Assembly (NCBI RefSeq): GCF_031954525.1
Contig: NZ_CP134867.1
Coordinates: 2,418,001-2,482,000, forward strand
Direction: 5' to 3'
DNA: 64,000 bases
From: Dyella sp. BiH032
Lineage (GTDB): Bacteria; Pseudomonadota; Gammaproteobacteria; Xanthomonadales; Rhodanobacteraceae
This document shows positions 25,070 through 33,520 of this stretch, in pieces. The position numbers and the translations under genes were made by a program. The notes below the pieces were generated by a model. That model did not search any database, was not told the DNA's origin, and saw only the letters and a list, made by a program, of their open reading frames with translations. The stretch's first letter is position 1. Each line of letters starts with the position of its first letter.

Positions 25070-25501
25070 GTGATCGAAATCCGCCGCAGCGCGCTGGTGA
25101 AGTACTCCCCGGCGCAGATGTTCGACCTGGTCAATGAGGTCGAAGCATACCCAAAGCGCTTCCCCTGGTGTGCTGGCGCCGACGTGCTGGAGCGCGGGGA
25201 GAACATGCTGGTGGCGCGGCTGGATCTCAAGTTCGCCGGTTTCCGGCAGAGTTTCACCACCCGCAATACGGTCGATCCGCCGCATCGCTTGCAGATGAGC
25301 TTGGTGGACGGTCCGTTCCGCAGCCTGGAGGGGGTGTGGGACTTCATCGCCCTGGGCGATGCCGGCTGCAAGATCAACTTCGCCCTCGATTTCGACTATG
25401 CCGGCCGCCTGGGCGGTACGGCGCTGAAGCTGGGTTTCCAGGGGCTCGCCAGCCGCATGGTCGAGGATTTCTGCCGCGAGGCCGAACGCACCTATGGTTG
25501 A
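25070..25501 (+). CDS. ratA: RatA-family START/polyketide cyclase-like protein
   Basis: A 143-residue protein of the RatA/Coq10 family (SRPBCC fold). It opens with a strand followed by [22 protein letters not shown], and ends with [26 protein letters not shown]. Homologues bind ubiquinone-type lipids; E. coli RatA has also been described as a 50S-associated toxin, a role that is disputed. GTG start at 25070 with AAGAGG upstream. It overlaps rnfH by 8 bp, forming the usual ratA-rnfH pair divergent from smpB. Confidence 0.9.
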   Translation: MIEIRRSALVKYSPAQMFDLVNEVEAYPKRFPWCAGADVLERGENMLVARLDLKFAGFRQSFTTRNTVDPPHRLQMSLVDGPFRSLEGVWDFIALGDAGCKINFALDFDYAGRLGGTALKLGFQGLASRMVEDFCREAERTYG

Positions 25502-25775
25502 GCGGATCGCGGTGGAAGTGGTCTACGCCGAGGCGGGGCGCCAGTGGGTGCTGCCGGTGGAGTTGCCGGCCGGGGCCACGGTGATGCAGGCGATCGAGGC
25601 GTCCGGTCTGCTGGCGGAAGTGCCCGGCTTGGAGGTCGACCCGGCGCGGCTGGGGGTGTTTTCCCGGAAAGCGGCACCGGACCGCGTGCTGGAAGCGGGC
25701 GACCGGGTGGAGATCTACCGGCCGCTCACGCTCGATCCGAAGGAGGCGCGCCGGCGGCGCGCCCAGGGCGGCTGA
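25494..25775 (+). CDS. rnfH: RnfH-family ubiquitin-like protein
   Basis: A 93-residue protein with the beta-grasp fold of the RnfH (UPF0125, RatB) family. Seen are AVEVVYAEAGRQWVLPVEL, ATVMQAIEASGLL and the closing DRVEIYRPLTLDPKEARRRRA typical of the family. Its exact function is not established. Translation is coupled to ratA by an 8-bp overlap. Confidence 0.9.
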   Translation: MVERIAVEVVYAEAGRQWVLPVELPAGATVMQAIEASGLLAEVPGLEVDPARLGVFSRKAAPDRVLEAGDRVEIYRPLTLDPKEARRRRAQGG

Positions 25776-25779
25776 GGGC

Positions 25780-26208
25780 TTACTTGCCGTCCTTCTGCTC
25801 GTCCGGCGTCTTCGTCTTGTCGCCGGCGGTTTCGTCCACCGGGTAGCCGGCACGGAACTTCTTCTGCTCCTCGACCAATTTCTTGGCGTCCTCGGCGAAG
25901 AAATCGCCTTCGGTGCGCACCAGGGCGTCGTTATTGAACGTAAGGCTGAGCGTGCGGACCTTGATCGGGCCGCCGCGGTGCTGCTGCGTGGAGACGTAAT
26001 CCCAGCGGTTCTGGTCGAAGGGCGTGGCCACGGAGGGAGAGCCCATCAGCACCAGGACCTGGCGCTTGGTCATGCCCGGCTTGAGCTGATCGACGTTCTT
26101 CTTGTCGAGCAGGTTGCCCTGCTGCACGTCGGGGGTATAGATGAGTCGGCAGCTGGCCAGGGAGAGGCCCAGCAAGGCGAAACCCAGCGTGCGGATCAGC
26201 TTGTGCAT
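25780..26208 (-). CDS. bamE: Outer-membrane assembly lipoprotein BamE (OmlA)
   Basis: A 142-residue lipoprotein of the BAM complex, which folds outer-membrane proteins. The signal peptide ends with a lipobox-like SLASC. The SmpA/OmlA domain shows IYTPDVQQGNLL, VDQLKPGMTKRQVLVLMGSP and FDQNRWDYVS. The C-terminal tail is charged and disordered (DKTKTPDEQKDGK). The gene is divergent from fur with an 80-bp shared promoter region, the arrangement described for omlA/fur in Xanthomonas. Confidence 0.95.
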   Translation of the reverse strand: MHKLIRTLGFALLGLSLASCRLIYTPDVQQGNLLDKKNVDQLKPGMTKRQVLVLMGSPSVATPFDQNRWDYVSTQQHRGGPIKVRTLSLTFNNDALVRTEGDFFAEDAKKLVEEQKKFRAGYPVDETAGDKTKTPDEQKDGK

Positions 26209-26288
26209 GCGTCTTGCGTCCGGATCGTGAAGGTGGCGGATGATACACTAACGAATTGGCGGCACCGTGTGCCTGTTGGAGTGAAGCG

Positions 26289-26705
26289 ATGGAACAGGAA
26301 ACCAAGGAACTGCGCAAAGCCGGGCTGAAAGTGACCCACCCCCGCATGCGCATCCTTCAGATCCTCGAAGAGGAGGAGGTCCATCACCTCACCGCCGAGG
26401 ACATCTACAAGAAGCTGCTCGCCCACCAGGAAGACATCGGGCTAGCCACCGTCTATCGGGTACTGACCCAGTTCGAGGCGGCCGGCATCGTGGTCAAGCA
26501 CAACTTCGAGGGCGGCCAGGCCGTCTACGAGCTGGACCGGGGCAAGCACCACGACCACATGATCGACGTGGACAGCGGAAAGGTGATCGAGTTCGTCAGC
26601 GAGGAGATCGAGCGCCTCCAGCATGAAATCGCGGCCAAGCACGGCTACGTGATCGAGGACCACAGCCTGGTGCTGTACGTGCGGCCGAAGTCGCGCGGAC
26701 GCTGA
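26289..26705 (+). CDS. fur: Ferric uptake regulator Fur
   Basis: A 138-residue iron-responsive repressor. The N-terminal winged helix contains KAGLKVTHPRMRIL and YKKLLAHQEDIGLATVYRVLTQFEAAG. Metal-site residues are in GKHHDHMIDVDSGKVIEF. It lacks the C-terminal Cys pairs of the E. coli protein, as many Xanthomonadales Fur proteins do. The start at 26289 follows GGAGTGAAGCG. It is divergent from bamE and ends at a strong terminator. Confidence 0.95.
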   Translation: MEQETKELRKAGLKVTHPRMRILQILEEEEVHHLTAEDIYKKLLAHQEDIGLATVYRVLTQFEAAGIVVKHNFEGGQAVYELDRGKHHDHMIDVDSGKVIEFVSEEIERLQHEIAAKHGYVIEDHSLVLYVRPKSRGR

Positions 26706-26726
26706 GGTTCCAGCGGGGTTGCAGAG

Positions 26727-26756
26727 AAGGCCGGTGGCGTTGCCACCGGCCTTTTT
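26727..26756 (+). terminator. fur terminator
   Basis: Perfect 12-bp stem AAGGCCGGTGGC/GCCACCGGCCTT with a 3-base loop, followed by five T residues, 22 bp past the fur stop. Confidence 0.9.
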
Positions 26757-26805
26757 CGTGACCGGACATCGCCTTTGATCTCACTCCCTCCGGGGACGCC
26801 GCTCT

Positions 26806-26978
26806 TGCGCCCTCTCCCCGGAGGGGAGAGGGCTGGGGCGAGGGGCCGGGCGGAGCGAGTGGCTGGGGATCGCGAAAAGCTCGAAAGCTCCAACTTTCGC
26901 TGCGTAGCGCCGTTCGGGCGAGCACTCACCCCTCATCTGCCTACCGGCATCTTCTCCCCGGAGAGGAGAAGACTTGCT
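26806..26978. repeat. Dispersed intergenic palindromic repeats
   Basis: Two elements: CCCTCTCCCCGGAGGGGAGAGGG with a GGGGCGAGGGG tail (about 26810-26845), and an inverted partner ACCCCTCATCTGCCTACCGG...TTCTCCCCGGAGAGGAGAAG (about 26927-26970). The same modules appear at 60300-60350 and 60414-60470. They resemble the short palindromic repeats scattered through many proteobacterial genomes. Confidence 0.6.
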
Positions 26979-27013
26979 CGTGGATACGCGAGACAAGGGA
27001 CGGGAAACGCCCA

Positions 27014-27052
27014 TAAAAAAAGCCGCGGATGGACTCCTGTCCATCCCGCGGC
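27014..27052 (-). terminator. Rho-independent terminator (minus strand)
   Basis: Stem AGCCGCGG(G)ATGGAC/GTCCATCCGCGGCT with loop AGGA, followed on the minus strand by seven T residues. It ends the candidate small RNA and any read-through from the kinase gene. Confidence 0.85.
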
Positions 27053-27230
27053 TGATCCGTTATCGATCGGCTTCCTGACGGGGCGAATTGCTCGCCAGTG
27101 TGTCAGGCGTTGCCGCCGGTAACGGCGGAACGGCATCCTGCCGTTCTTCATGCCCACCGTCCCCACGGTTGGCATGGCTCACCATCTTGCGATGGTGGCT
27201 CCCCCACATCGATGGAGAGATGCTAACGAC
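27014..27230 (-). ncRNA. Candidate CsrA/RsmA-binding small RNA (Rsm-like)
   Basis: Read on the minus strand, five hairpins follow each other: 27180-27197 (loop GCAA), 27151-27174 (loop GGGG then A), 27129-27145 (perfect 7-bp stem, loop GGA), 27113-27128 (6-bp stem) and 27074-27107 (a two-part stem). A Rho-independent terminator closes the chain (27021-27052, stem-loop with AGGA in the loop, then seven U). Several GGA motifs also lie between stems. GGA in hairpin loops is the recognition signature of CsrA/RsmA. The 5' end and promoter could not be fixed, and the alternative is that this is only the 3' UTR and terminator of the upstream kinase gene. Confidence 0.45.
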
Positions 27231-27286
27231 CTGTTCACGAGCCCGGTATTGGAAAATTTCCTAGGATCGGGAACTTTTTGTCAGGT

Positions 27287-28882
27287 CTATAGGCGAGGTG
27301 TGAAGCCGTTCGCATTGCTGCTGCGCAGCAGAATGCGCAGGTGCACGCCCTGGGATTCCGGGCGCAGCCGGAAGAGTCCGCCCAGCGAGGTGACGCGGTC
27401 GCGCATGCCCTGCAAGCCGCGGCCGCCGCGCGGCATGCGGGTGGGCAGGCCGACGCCGTCGTCGCGGATGTCCAGCAGCGCCAAGGCGCCGCCCTGGCGC
27501 TCGCCGATGCGCAGGCGCAGCTGGAACGTGCTGGCCTGCGCGTGCTTCACCGCATTGGTGGCGCTTTCCTGGACCAGGCGATAGATCGCGGTGCGGGTGT
27601 CCTCGTCCAGCAGGCGCGGATCGCCGTGCAGTTCGGTGCGATAGATGACACCGGCGGTGGCCAGCAGATCGCGGATCGGGCCTTCGTCCAGCGCGCGCAA
27701 CAGGCCGAACTCGTCGAGCACGGCGGGGCGCAGATCGTCCAGCAGACGATGCAGCGCGCGGCGCATGTGACCGAGGATGGTGTTGATCGACGCGCTGATG
27801 TCGTCCATGCCCGCTTGCGCGAGGCGTGCCTGCGCGAGCTTGAGATGCGTCTGGATGGCGGTGAGGTTCTGGCCCAGTTCGTCGTGCAGTTCGGCGGCCA
27901 TGTGGCGACGCTGGTTTTCCTCGGCTTGCAGGTTGCCGCGCGCGGCATCGCGCAGCTGGCGCGCGAGTTGATCGAGCCGGCGATTCACCGCGGCGAGATA
28001 GACGTTCTGCTCGGCGACGCGCTCGCTGCTGCGGCGGAGCGCGTCGGTCGCGGCGCCCAGCATCAGCGCGCCGGTGCCGGCGACGGAAAGGAACAGCTGC
28101 GCCGGGGCTTCCGGCGCCGGGCGGCCGGCGAAATGGTCCACCAGGGTCATGCCCAGGCTGGAGATCAGCATGGCCAGGCTGGCGCCGCGCCAGCCGTGGC
28201 GGAAGGCGAAGAACAGCACTGGCGCCAGCGACAGGATGCGCGCGAACTGCGGCTGCGGCGCGGGGTGCGAGGAAAGCAGCAGCAGGATCGCCAAGGCCGG
28301 CAGCATCACCAGCAGGCCGTCCATGGTGAGGTTGGTCAGCGCGCGGTGCTCCAGGTGCGCGCGGAACAGCATGATCAGCAGCGGCACCACCAGCAGGGTG
28401 CCGACATAGTTGCCGAGCAGGTCCTGGCCGAGCGCGCGCATCAGCATCTCGGCCGACAGCGGGTTGTGCACGGTCGCCAGGATCGCCGCGTCCACCACGG
28501 TGGTGGCGGCCACGGTGAAGGCGGCGGAGAGCAGGAGGCGCGAGACGTCCTCCGGATCGCGCATGCTTACGTGCAGTTGGGCGCGCCGCATCAGCCAGAG
28601 ACAGAGGGTGACCACCACCGGCTCCGGCAGCTCGCCCAGGATCAGTCCCGACCAGCCCAGCGGCATGCCCTGGCTGACGTTCAGCAGCCCCGTCGCGCCG
28701 AATTCGGCCAGCAGCAGCCATGGCCACCAGCGCATCGGCGACAGCAGCAGCGCGCCGAAGCGCAAACCGTAGGGCAGCATCCAATAAGGCTGCTCCGTGG
28801 GCCACAGCAGCAGCCACAGCAGGAAATAGCCGATGCAGGCGAAGATGCCGGCCCAGGGCAGGAACAGGGGTCTCTCGAGCAT
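27287..28882 (-). CDS. MASE1-type membrane histidine kinase (UhpB/NarX-like)
   Basis: A 531-residue kinase. Eight or so membrane helices in the first 290 residues form a MASE1-like integral sensor (IFACIGYFLLWLLLWPTEQPYW, GNYVGTLLVVPLLIMLF). A coiled coil follows, then the HisKA_3 box with phosphoacceptor His in HMAAELHDELGQNLTAIQ, and HATPase_c motifs (ESATNAVKHA, DDGVGLP, GGRGLQGM). Its ligand is unknown. It is divergent from the LuxR-type regulator gene across a 100-bp spacer and is its probable partner. The candidate Rsm-like RNA lies immediately downstream. Confidence 0.85.
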   Translation of the reverse strand: MLERPLFLPWAGIFACIGYFLLWLLLWPTEQPYWMLPYGLRFGALLLSPMRWWPWLLLAEFGATGLLNVSQGMPLGWSGLILGELPEPVVVTLCLWLMRRAQLHVSMRDPEDVSRLLLSAAFTVAATTVVDAAILATVHNPLSAEMLMRALGQDLLGNYVGTLLVVPLLIMLFRAHLEHRALTNLTMDGLLVMLPALAILLLLSSHPAPQPQFARILSLAPVLFFAFRHGWRGASLAMLISSLGMTLVDHFAGRPAPEAPAQLFLSVAGTGALMLGAATDALRRSSERVAEQNVYLAAVNRRLDQLARQLRDAARGNLQAEENQRRHMAAELHDELGQNLTAIQTHLKLAQARLAQAGMDDISASINTILGHMRRALHRLLDDLRPAVLDEFGLLRALDEGPIRDLLATAGVIYRTELHGDPRLLDEDTRTAIYRLVQESATNAVKHAQASTFQLRLRIGERQGGALALLDIRDDGVGLPTRMPRGGRGLQGMRDRVTSLGGLFRLRPESQGVHLRILLRSSNANGFTPRL

Positions 28883-28967
28883 GCCGGCGATGGTACATGC
28901 GGCCGCCGGGGTTTCCGCACGGTGCGCCACCCTTGCCGAGCCACCCTTGGGCAGCGCCCGGGCCTGC

Positions 28968-28973
28968 TATACA
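28968..28973 (+). promoter_or_regulatory. -10 element placing transcription start at the regulator's start codon
   Basis: TATACA lies 9 bases before the ATG at 28983, so transcription would start within about 1-3 bases of the start codon and yield a leaderless mRNA. A weak -35 (TTGGGC) lies 15 bp upstream. No Shine-Dalgarno sequence is present in the gap. Confidence 0.4.
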
Positions 28974-28982
28974 GTGCGTTCC

Positions 28983-29627
28983 ATGTACAGCATCGTCCTG
29001 GTCGATGACCACGCCATAGTCCGCGAAGGCTTCAAGCGGCTGATCGAAATGGAGCCGGACCTCGAGGTCGTGGCGGAGTGCCGCAGCGCCGACGACGCGG
29101 TCGAGGCGGTGAGCCAGCGCCGGCCCGATCTGGTCGCGCTGGACCTGTCCCTGCCCGACGGCAGCGGCCTGCCGCTGATCGAGCATCTGCGTAGCGTGGC
29201 GGACCAGACCCGCATCGTGGTGCTGAGCATGCACGACGGCGAACCCTACGTTTCGGAAGCCCTGCGCCGCGGTGCCAGCGGCTACGTCACCAAGGGCGTG
29301 GCGCCGGAGGAACTGGTTGCCGGCTTGCGCGCGGTGATGCAGGGCGAGTGCTTCCTCAGTTCCGACCTGCGGCAACGCCGCGCCGAACGGCCCAGCGAGG
29401 CGCTCGATCCCATCAACCGGCTGACCAGCCGCGAGCGCGAGGTGTTCCTGCTGCTGGCGGAAGGCCGCGCGCCGAAGCAAGTGGCGGCGGAACTGGGGAT
29501 CGGCCAGAAGACCGTGTACATCCACCGCGCCAGTCTGATGGGCAAGTTGGGCGCGGGGTCGGAACTGGACCTTTATCGCATGGCCAGCGAACGCGGCTTG
29601 CTGCCGAGGCGCGAGGGCAAGGGCTGA
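28983..29627 (+). CDS. LuxR/NarL-type response regulator
   Basis: A 214-residue regulator. The receiver has IVLVDDHAIVREG, phosphoacceptor Asp in VALDLSLPDGSG and Lys in YVTKGVAPEE. The LuxR-type helix-turn-helix is at the C-terminus (LTSREREVFLLLAEGRAPKQVAAELGI). The sequence is close to UhpA/GacA-type regulators. It faces the MASE1 kinase gene and probably receives its phosphate. The start follows from receiver homology; the -10 element sits directly in front of it. Confidence 0.9.
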   Translation: MYSIVLVDDHAIVREGFKRLIEMEPDLEVVAECRSADDAVEAVSQRRPDLVALDLSLPDGSGLPLIEHLRSVADQTRIVVLSMHDGEPYVSEALRRGASGYVTKGVAPEELVAGLRAVMQGECFLSSDLRQRRAERPSEALDPINRLTSREREVFLLLAEGRAPKQVAAELGIGQKTVYIHRASLMGKLGAGSELDLYRMASERGLLPRREGKG

Positions 29628-29848
29628 GGCCTTCTGTGTAGATGGGGCGGGGCGGAGGGCGTTCGCCGCTGCGTTTGATTGGCAGCACATCGATCAGTGG
29701 CGCTTCGTCAGCGGCACTTGGTCAACGTGGAGTCTTCGGCTACTACGTCCCTCTGACCGCACGCCTTTCGCCCGTCATTCCGGCGAAGATGCGGCCCCCA
29801 AGAAAGGGCGCCGCATAGATCAAAGGCGCCGTCGAAATTCGACGCCGG

Positions 29849-31525
29849 TCAAGCCGTCTGCGCGCGATCCAGCATCTGTTTCGCATGCGCCCGCGTCTCG
29901 CGGGTGATCTCCACGCCGCCCAGCATGCGCGCCAATTCATCGCGGCGGCCGTTGGCATCCAGCTTCTCGATGCGCGTCTGCGTGCTCTCGCCATCGCTGT
30001 GCTTGCTGACGCGCAGATGGGCGTGGCCTTGCGCGGCCACCTGGGGCAGGTGGGTGACGCACAGCACCTGGCGCTGGCCGCCCAGTGCGCGCAACTTCTG
30101 CCCTACCACTTCCGCGACCGCACCGCCGATACCGGTGTCCACTTCGTCGAACACCATGGTGCCTACGGTGTCTTTGCCCAGCGTGGCCACTTCGATGGCG
30201 AGGCTGATGCGCGCCAGTTCGCCACCCGAGGCCACCTTGCGCAGCGGGCGCGGCGGCTGGCCGGGGTTGGCGCTGACCAGCAGTTCGCAGCGCTCGCGGC
30301 CCTGCGGGTCGGGTTCGTCGCTGCCGGCGGCTTCCAGTTCGATGACCAGCTGGCCGCCGGCCATGCCCAGTTCGGCCATCAGGGCGCCGACTTCCTTGCC
30401 GAGCTTCGCGGCTGCCGTGGTGCGCGCCTTGCTCAGCTTGGCGGCGGCGGAGTCGAAGTCGCGGCGCAACTGGTCGCGCTGGGCGGCGAGCTTTTCCAGC
30501 GCGTCGCCGGCGCCTTCGAGTTCGGCCAGCTCGGTACGCAGCGCGGCGGCCCGATCATGCAGATCGGACACCGGCGTGCGGTGCTTGCGCGAGAGTTCGT
30601 GCAGGCGGGTGAGGTGGGTGTCGACTTCCGTGTAGCGCTCCGGGTCCAGGTCCACGTCCTGGGCGTAGCGGTTCAGGCCATCGGCGGCTTCGCCGAGCTG
30701 GATGGCGGCGTTGTCCAGCAGTTCGAGCAGCGGGGCGAGGCGGTCGTCCAGTGCACCCAGCTTGTCCAGCTCGGCATGCGCGCGGGCCAGGGCGCGGTTG
30801 AGCGCCAGCTCGCTGTCGCCGTCGATCAGTTCCGCGACGCCGGCAGCGCCTTCGGCCAGGCGGCCGGCATTGGCCAGGCGCTTGTGGCTGGCTTCCAGCT
30901 CGGTCAGTTCCGCCGGGGGCAGGGCCCACTGTTCCAGTTCCGCGCTCTCGTGGCGCAGCAGCTCCAGCCGCTGTTCGCGGTCCTCGCCGCCGCTGAGCTT
31001 GCGGATGCGGGCGCCCACGTCGCGCCATTGCACGGCACTGTCACGCACCTGGTCCAACAGGGCGTCGTGGCCGGCGTAGGCATCGAGCAGGGCCATCTGG
31101 TGGGCGCGGGAGAGCAGCGCCTGGTGTTCGTGCTGGCCGTGGATCTCCACCAGCAGGGTAGCCAGCTCGCCCAGCTGGCTGGCGCTGGCCGGGCGGCCGT
31201 TGATCCAGGCGCGCGAACTGCCCTCGGCGCGGATCACGCGGCGCAGGCGGCAGCTGCCGTCTTCCTCGTCCAGTTCCTCCCGGCGCAGCCAGTCGCGGGC
31301 CTCGGGCAGGGCGGCCAGGTCGAACTCGGCGGCCAGTTCGGCGCGGTCGCTGCCGGCACGGACCATGCCGCTGTCGGCGCGGCCGCCGGCCAGCAGCATC
31401 AGGGCATCGACCAGCAGGGATTTGCCGGCGCCGGTCTCGCCGCTGACGACGGTGAGGCCCGGGCCGAAGGCGATCTCGGCTTCTTCTACAACTGCGAAAT
31501 GGCGGACGTAGAGCGAGGTGAGCAT
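29849..31525 (-). CDS. recN: DNA repair ATPase RecN
   Basis: A 558-residue SMC-like protein for double-strand-break repair. It has the Walker A motif SGETGAGKSLLVDAL at the N-terminus, a long central coiled coil (about residues 160-370), and at the C-terminus SGGELARISLAIEV (ABC signature) and TMVFDEVDTGIGG (Walker B). Length matches the family. The start at 31525 gives the canonical MLTSLYVRHFAVVEE opening. It is divergent from hrcA, as in Xanthomonas, with 169 bp between them. Confidence 0.96.
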   Translation of the reverse strand: MLTSLYVRHFAVVEEAEIAFGPGLTVVSGETGAGKSLLVDALMLLAGGRADSGMVRAGSDRAELAAEFDLAALPEARDWLRREELDEEDGSCRLRRVIRAEGSSRAWINGRPASASQLGELATLLVEIHGQHEHQALLSRAHQMALLDAYAGHDALLDQVRDSAVQWRDVGARIRKLSGGEDREQRLELLRHESAELEQWALPPAELTELEASHKRLANAGRLAEGAAGVAELIDGDSELALNRALARAHAELDKLGALDDRLAPLLELLDNAAIQLGEAADGLNRYAQDVDLDPERYTEVDTHLTRLHELSRKHRTPVSDLHDRAAALRTELAELEGAGDALEKLAAQRDQLRRDFDSAAAKLSKARTTAAAKLGKEVGALMAELGMAGGQLVIELEAAGSDEPDPQGRERCELLVSANPGQPPRPLRKVASGGELARISLAIEVATLGKDTVGTMVFDEVDTGIGGAVAEVVGQKLRALGGQRQVLCVTHLPQVAAQGHAHLRVSKHSDGESTQTRIEKLDANGRRDELARMLGGVEITRETRAHAKQMLDRAQTA

Positions 31526-31636
31526 GGGGTGGCGCGCTGAAAAGTCGGTGGATTGTAAAGGCAGAACCCGGCGGGCAGGAGCCATGCCGGGCGGGGCTGT
31601 GTCCGCCCTGGAAACGGCACCCGCCGGGGCGGATTT

Positions 31637-31665
31637 CTTGCAAACTGCCGGACCAAACCTTATTT
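31637..31665 (+). promoter_or_regulatory. Possible sigma-32 promoter of hrcA
   Basis: CTTGCAA, a 14-bp spacer and CCTTATTT approximate the heat-shock consensus CTTGAAA-N13-15-CCCCATnT (6 of 7 and 6 of 8 matches), 30 bp before the hrcA start. No CIRCE inverted repeat is seen here or before grpE and dnaK. Confidence 0.4.
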
Positions 31666-31694
31666 CTTACGCGTCTCACGGATTGCCACAGCGC

Positions 31695-32756
31695 ATGCCT
31701 CGACCCCTCGGCCACGACCTGGATGCCCGCGCGCGACGCCTGTTGCGCACGCTGATCGCGCAGTACCTGGCGGATGGCGAGCCGGTGGGCTCGCGCACGC
31801 TGTCGCGCTCGTCCGGCCTGGACGTCAGCCCCGCCACCATCCGCAACATCATGGCGGACCTGGAAGACGCGGGCCTGGTGGCTTCCCCGCATACTTCCGC
31901 CGGGCGCGTGCCCACGCCGCGCGGCCTGCGCCTGTTCGTGGACAGCCTGATCGAACTGCAGCCGCTGCCCCGCGAGGACATGGCGCGCCTGCAGCGCGAG
32001 CTGCCCGCCGGCCCGACGACCACCCGCGACCTGCTGGGCAACGTGTCCAGCCTGCTGTCGGCCATGACCCACTTCGCCGGCGTGGTCACCGTCCCGCGCC
32101 AGGCGGATTTCCCCTTGCGGCACATCGACTTCGTAGCGCTGCCCGGGTCCCGGGTGCTGGTGATCCTGGTGTTCTCGGACAACCAGGTCCAGAACCGCGT
32201 GATCCAGCTGGCCAGGTCGCTAGAGGCCGGGGAGCTGGAGCAGGCGGCCAATTACCTCAATACGCACTTCGCCGGCCTGCGGCTGGACGACATCCGCGCG
32301 CACCTGCTACGCGAGTTGCGCGAGGCCAGCAGCGAGCTGAACCGGATGCTCTCCAGCGCCGTGGAGCTGGCGGCGGCCTCGTTCGCGCCGCAGGCCGAGG
32401 GCGACGACGTGCTGGTCAGCGGCCAGACCAACCTGATGGGTTATGCGGAACTGGCCGACCTGGACCGCCTGCGCGAGCTGTTCGAGGCGTTCCAGAAGAA
32501 GAACGAGCTGCTGCAACTGATGGAGGTCTGCGCCAAGGCGCCGGGCGTGCGGCTGTTCATCGGCGAGGAATCGGGTTTTGCCGCCCTGGACGGCTGCAGC
32601 GTGGTCACGGCCACCTACGGCACCCGGGGGCGTGTTCTGGGGGCGGTCGGGGTGATCGGCCCCACCCGCATGGCCTACGAACGGGTGATCCCGGTGGTGC
32701 AGGCGACGGCCGGTGTGTTGAGCGACGCCTTGAATCGCGCCGCCACGGCCTTATAA
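31695..32756 (+). CDS. hrcA: Heat-inducible transcription repressor HrcA
   Basis: A 353-residue repressor that binds CIRCE elements of chaperone operons and is kept active by GroEL. The N-terminal winged helix includes GSRTLSRSSGLDVSPATIRNIMADLEDAGLV, followed by the conserved SPHTSAGRVPT. The remainder is the GAF-like dimerisation domain ending VIGPTRMAYERVIPVV. The start at 31695 follows from the conserved N-terminus. It heads the hrcA-grpE-dnaK-dnaJ cluster. Confidence 0.95.
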   Translation: MPRPLGHDLDARARRLLRTLIAQYLADGEPVGSRTLSRSSGLDVSPATIRNIMADLEDAGLVASPHTSAGRVPTPRGLRLFVDSLIELQPLPREDMARLQRELPAGPTTTRDLLGNVSSLLSAMTHFAGVVTVPRQADFPLRHIDFVALPGSRVLVILVFSDNQVQNRVIQLARSLEAGELEQAANYLNTHFAGLRLDDIRAHLLRELREASSELNRMLSSAVELAAASFAPQAEGDDVLVSGQTNLMGYAELADLDRLRELFEAFQKKNELLQLMEVCAKAPGVRLFIGEESGFAALDGCSVVTATYGTRGRVLGAVGVIGPTRMAYERVIPVVQATAGVLSDALNRAATAL

Positions 32757-32837
32757 CCCGCCCGGGAGGCGGGGTTTCCCGCATATTGTTGGGGGTCGGC
32801 ACGGCGTGCCGGCCATGTTTTGGTTTTGGAGCATTTC

Positions 32838-33365
32838 ATGCAGAACAACGACCCGCAGGTGCCCAATGGGGCGCCCGAAGCCGCCGCGCCGGACGCGCAA
32901 GCCGAACTGGAGGCCTTGAAGGCCCGGGTGGCCGAGCTGGAAGCCGCCAACGTGGAGTTGCGCGACACCGTGCTCCGCGAGAAGGCGGAGATCGAGAACC
33001 AGCGCCGCCGCCTGCACCGCGACCTGGAACAGGCGCGCCGCTTCGCCAACGAGAAGTTGCTCAACGAGCTGCTGCCGGTCTACGACGGCCTGGAAATGGG
33101 CCTGTCAGTGGAGGGCGGCGACGTGGCCAGCGTGCGCGAGGGCATCGCGCTCACGCTCAAGTCGCTGCTGAAGATCGCCGAGAACAATGGCCTGGTGCAG
33201 GTCGATCCGCTGGGCCAGCCGCTCGATCCCGAGCGCCATCACGCGGTGAGCATGGTGGAGGCCCCGGGGCAGGCGCCGAACACGGTGGTCAGTGTGCTGC
33301 AGAAGGGCTACGTGTTGAACGATCGTCTGCTGCGGCCGGCGCTGGTCGCGGTCGCCAAGGATTGA
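32838..33365 (+). CDS. grpE: Nucleotide exchange factor GrpE
   Basis: A 175-residue co-chaperone releasing ADP from DnaK. A flexible acidic N-terminus leads into a long paired helix (ELEALKARVAELEAANVELR...IENQRRRL) and a C-terminal beta domain with VSVLQKGYVLNDRLLRPALV, the family signature. GGAG precedes the ATG at 32838. It lies 81 bp after hrcA and 155 bp before dnaK. Confidence 0.95.
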   Translation: MQNNDPQVPNGAPEAAAPDAQAELEALKARVAELEAANVELRDTVLREKAEIENQRRRLHRDLEQARRFANEKLLNELLPVYDGLEMGLSVEGGDVASVREGIALTLKSLLKIAENNGLVQVDPLGQPLDPERHHAVSMVEAPGQAPNTVVSVLQKGYVLNDRLLRPALVAVAKD

Positions 33366-33520
33366 CAGCGCCATCCATCGGCCGGCGGCTGAACGCGCCC
33401 GTGCCGATGGCTGCAGAACCGACTACGAGGGCTCGCCGGCACGTTGAATCGCAAGGGCCGGGCCCCATTTGACAAGACAGCGCGGCCGCGGGGCCGCAAC
33501 GCATTTTTCGGAGCACAGAC

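Larger units (their letters stand above)
26757..27286. other. Intergenic region with dispersed repeats and a structured RNA candidate
   Basis: The left part (about 26800-26985) holds two palindromic, C/G-rich repeats of the CCCTCTCCCC-GGAG-GGGAGAGGG and ACCCCTCATCTGCC...CTTCTCCCC type. Relatives occur at 60300-60470. The right part (27014-27230) is a chain of hairpins annotated separately as a candidate small RNA. No protein gene is supported. Confidence 0.6.

Noticed and set aside
31526..33520. CIRCE operator for HrcA
   Set aside because: TTAGCACTC-N9-GAGTGCTAA or a close variant was not found before hrcA, grpE or dnaK. The HrcA target is probably elsewhere, for example groESL.
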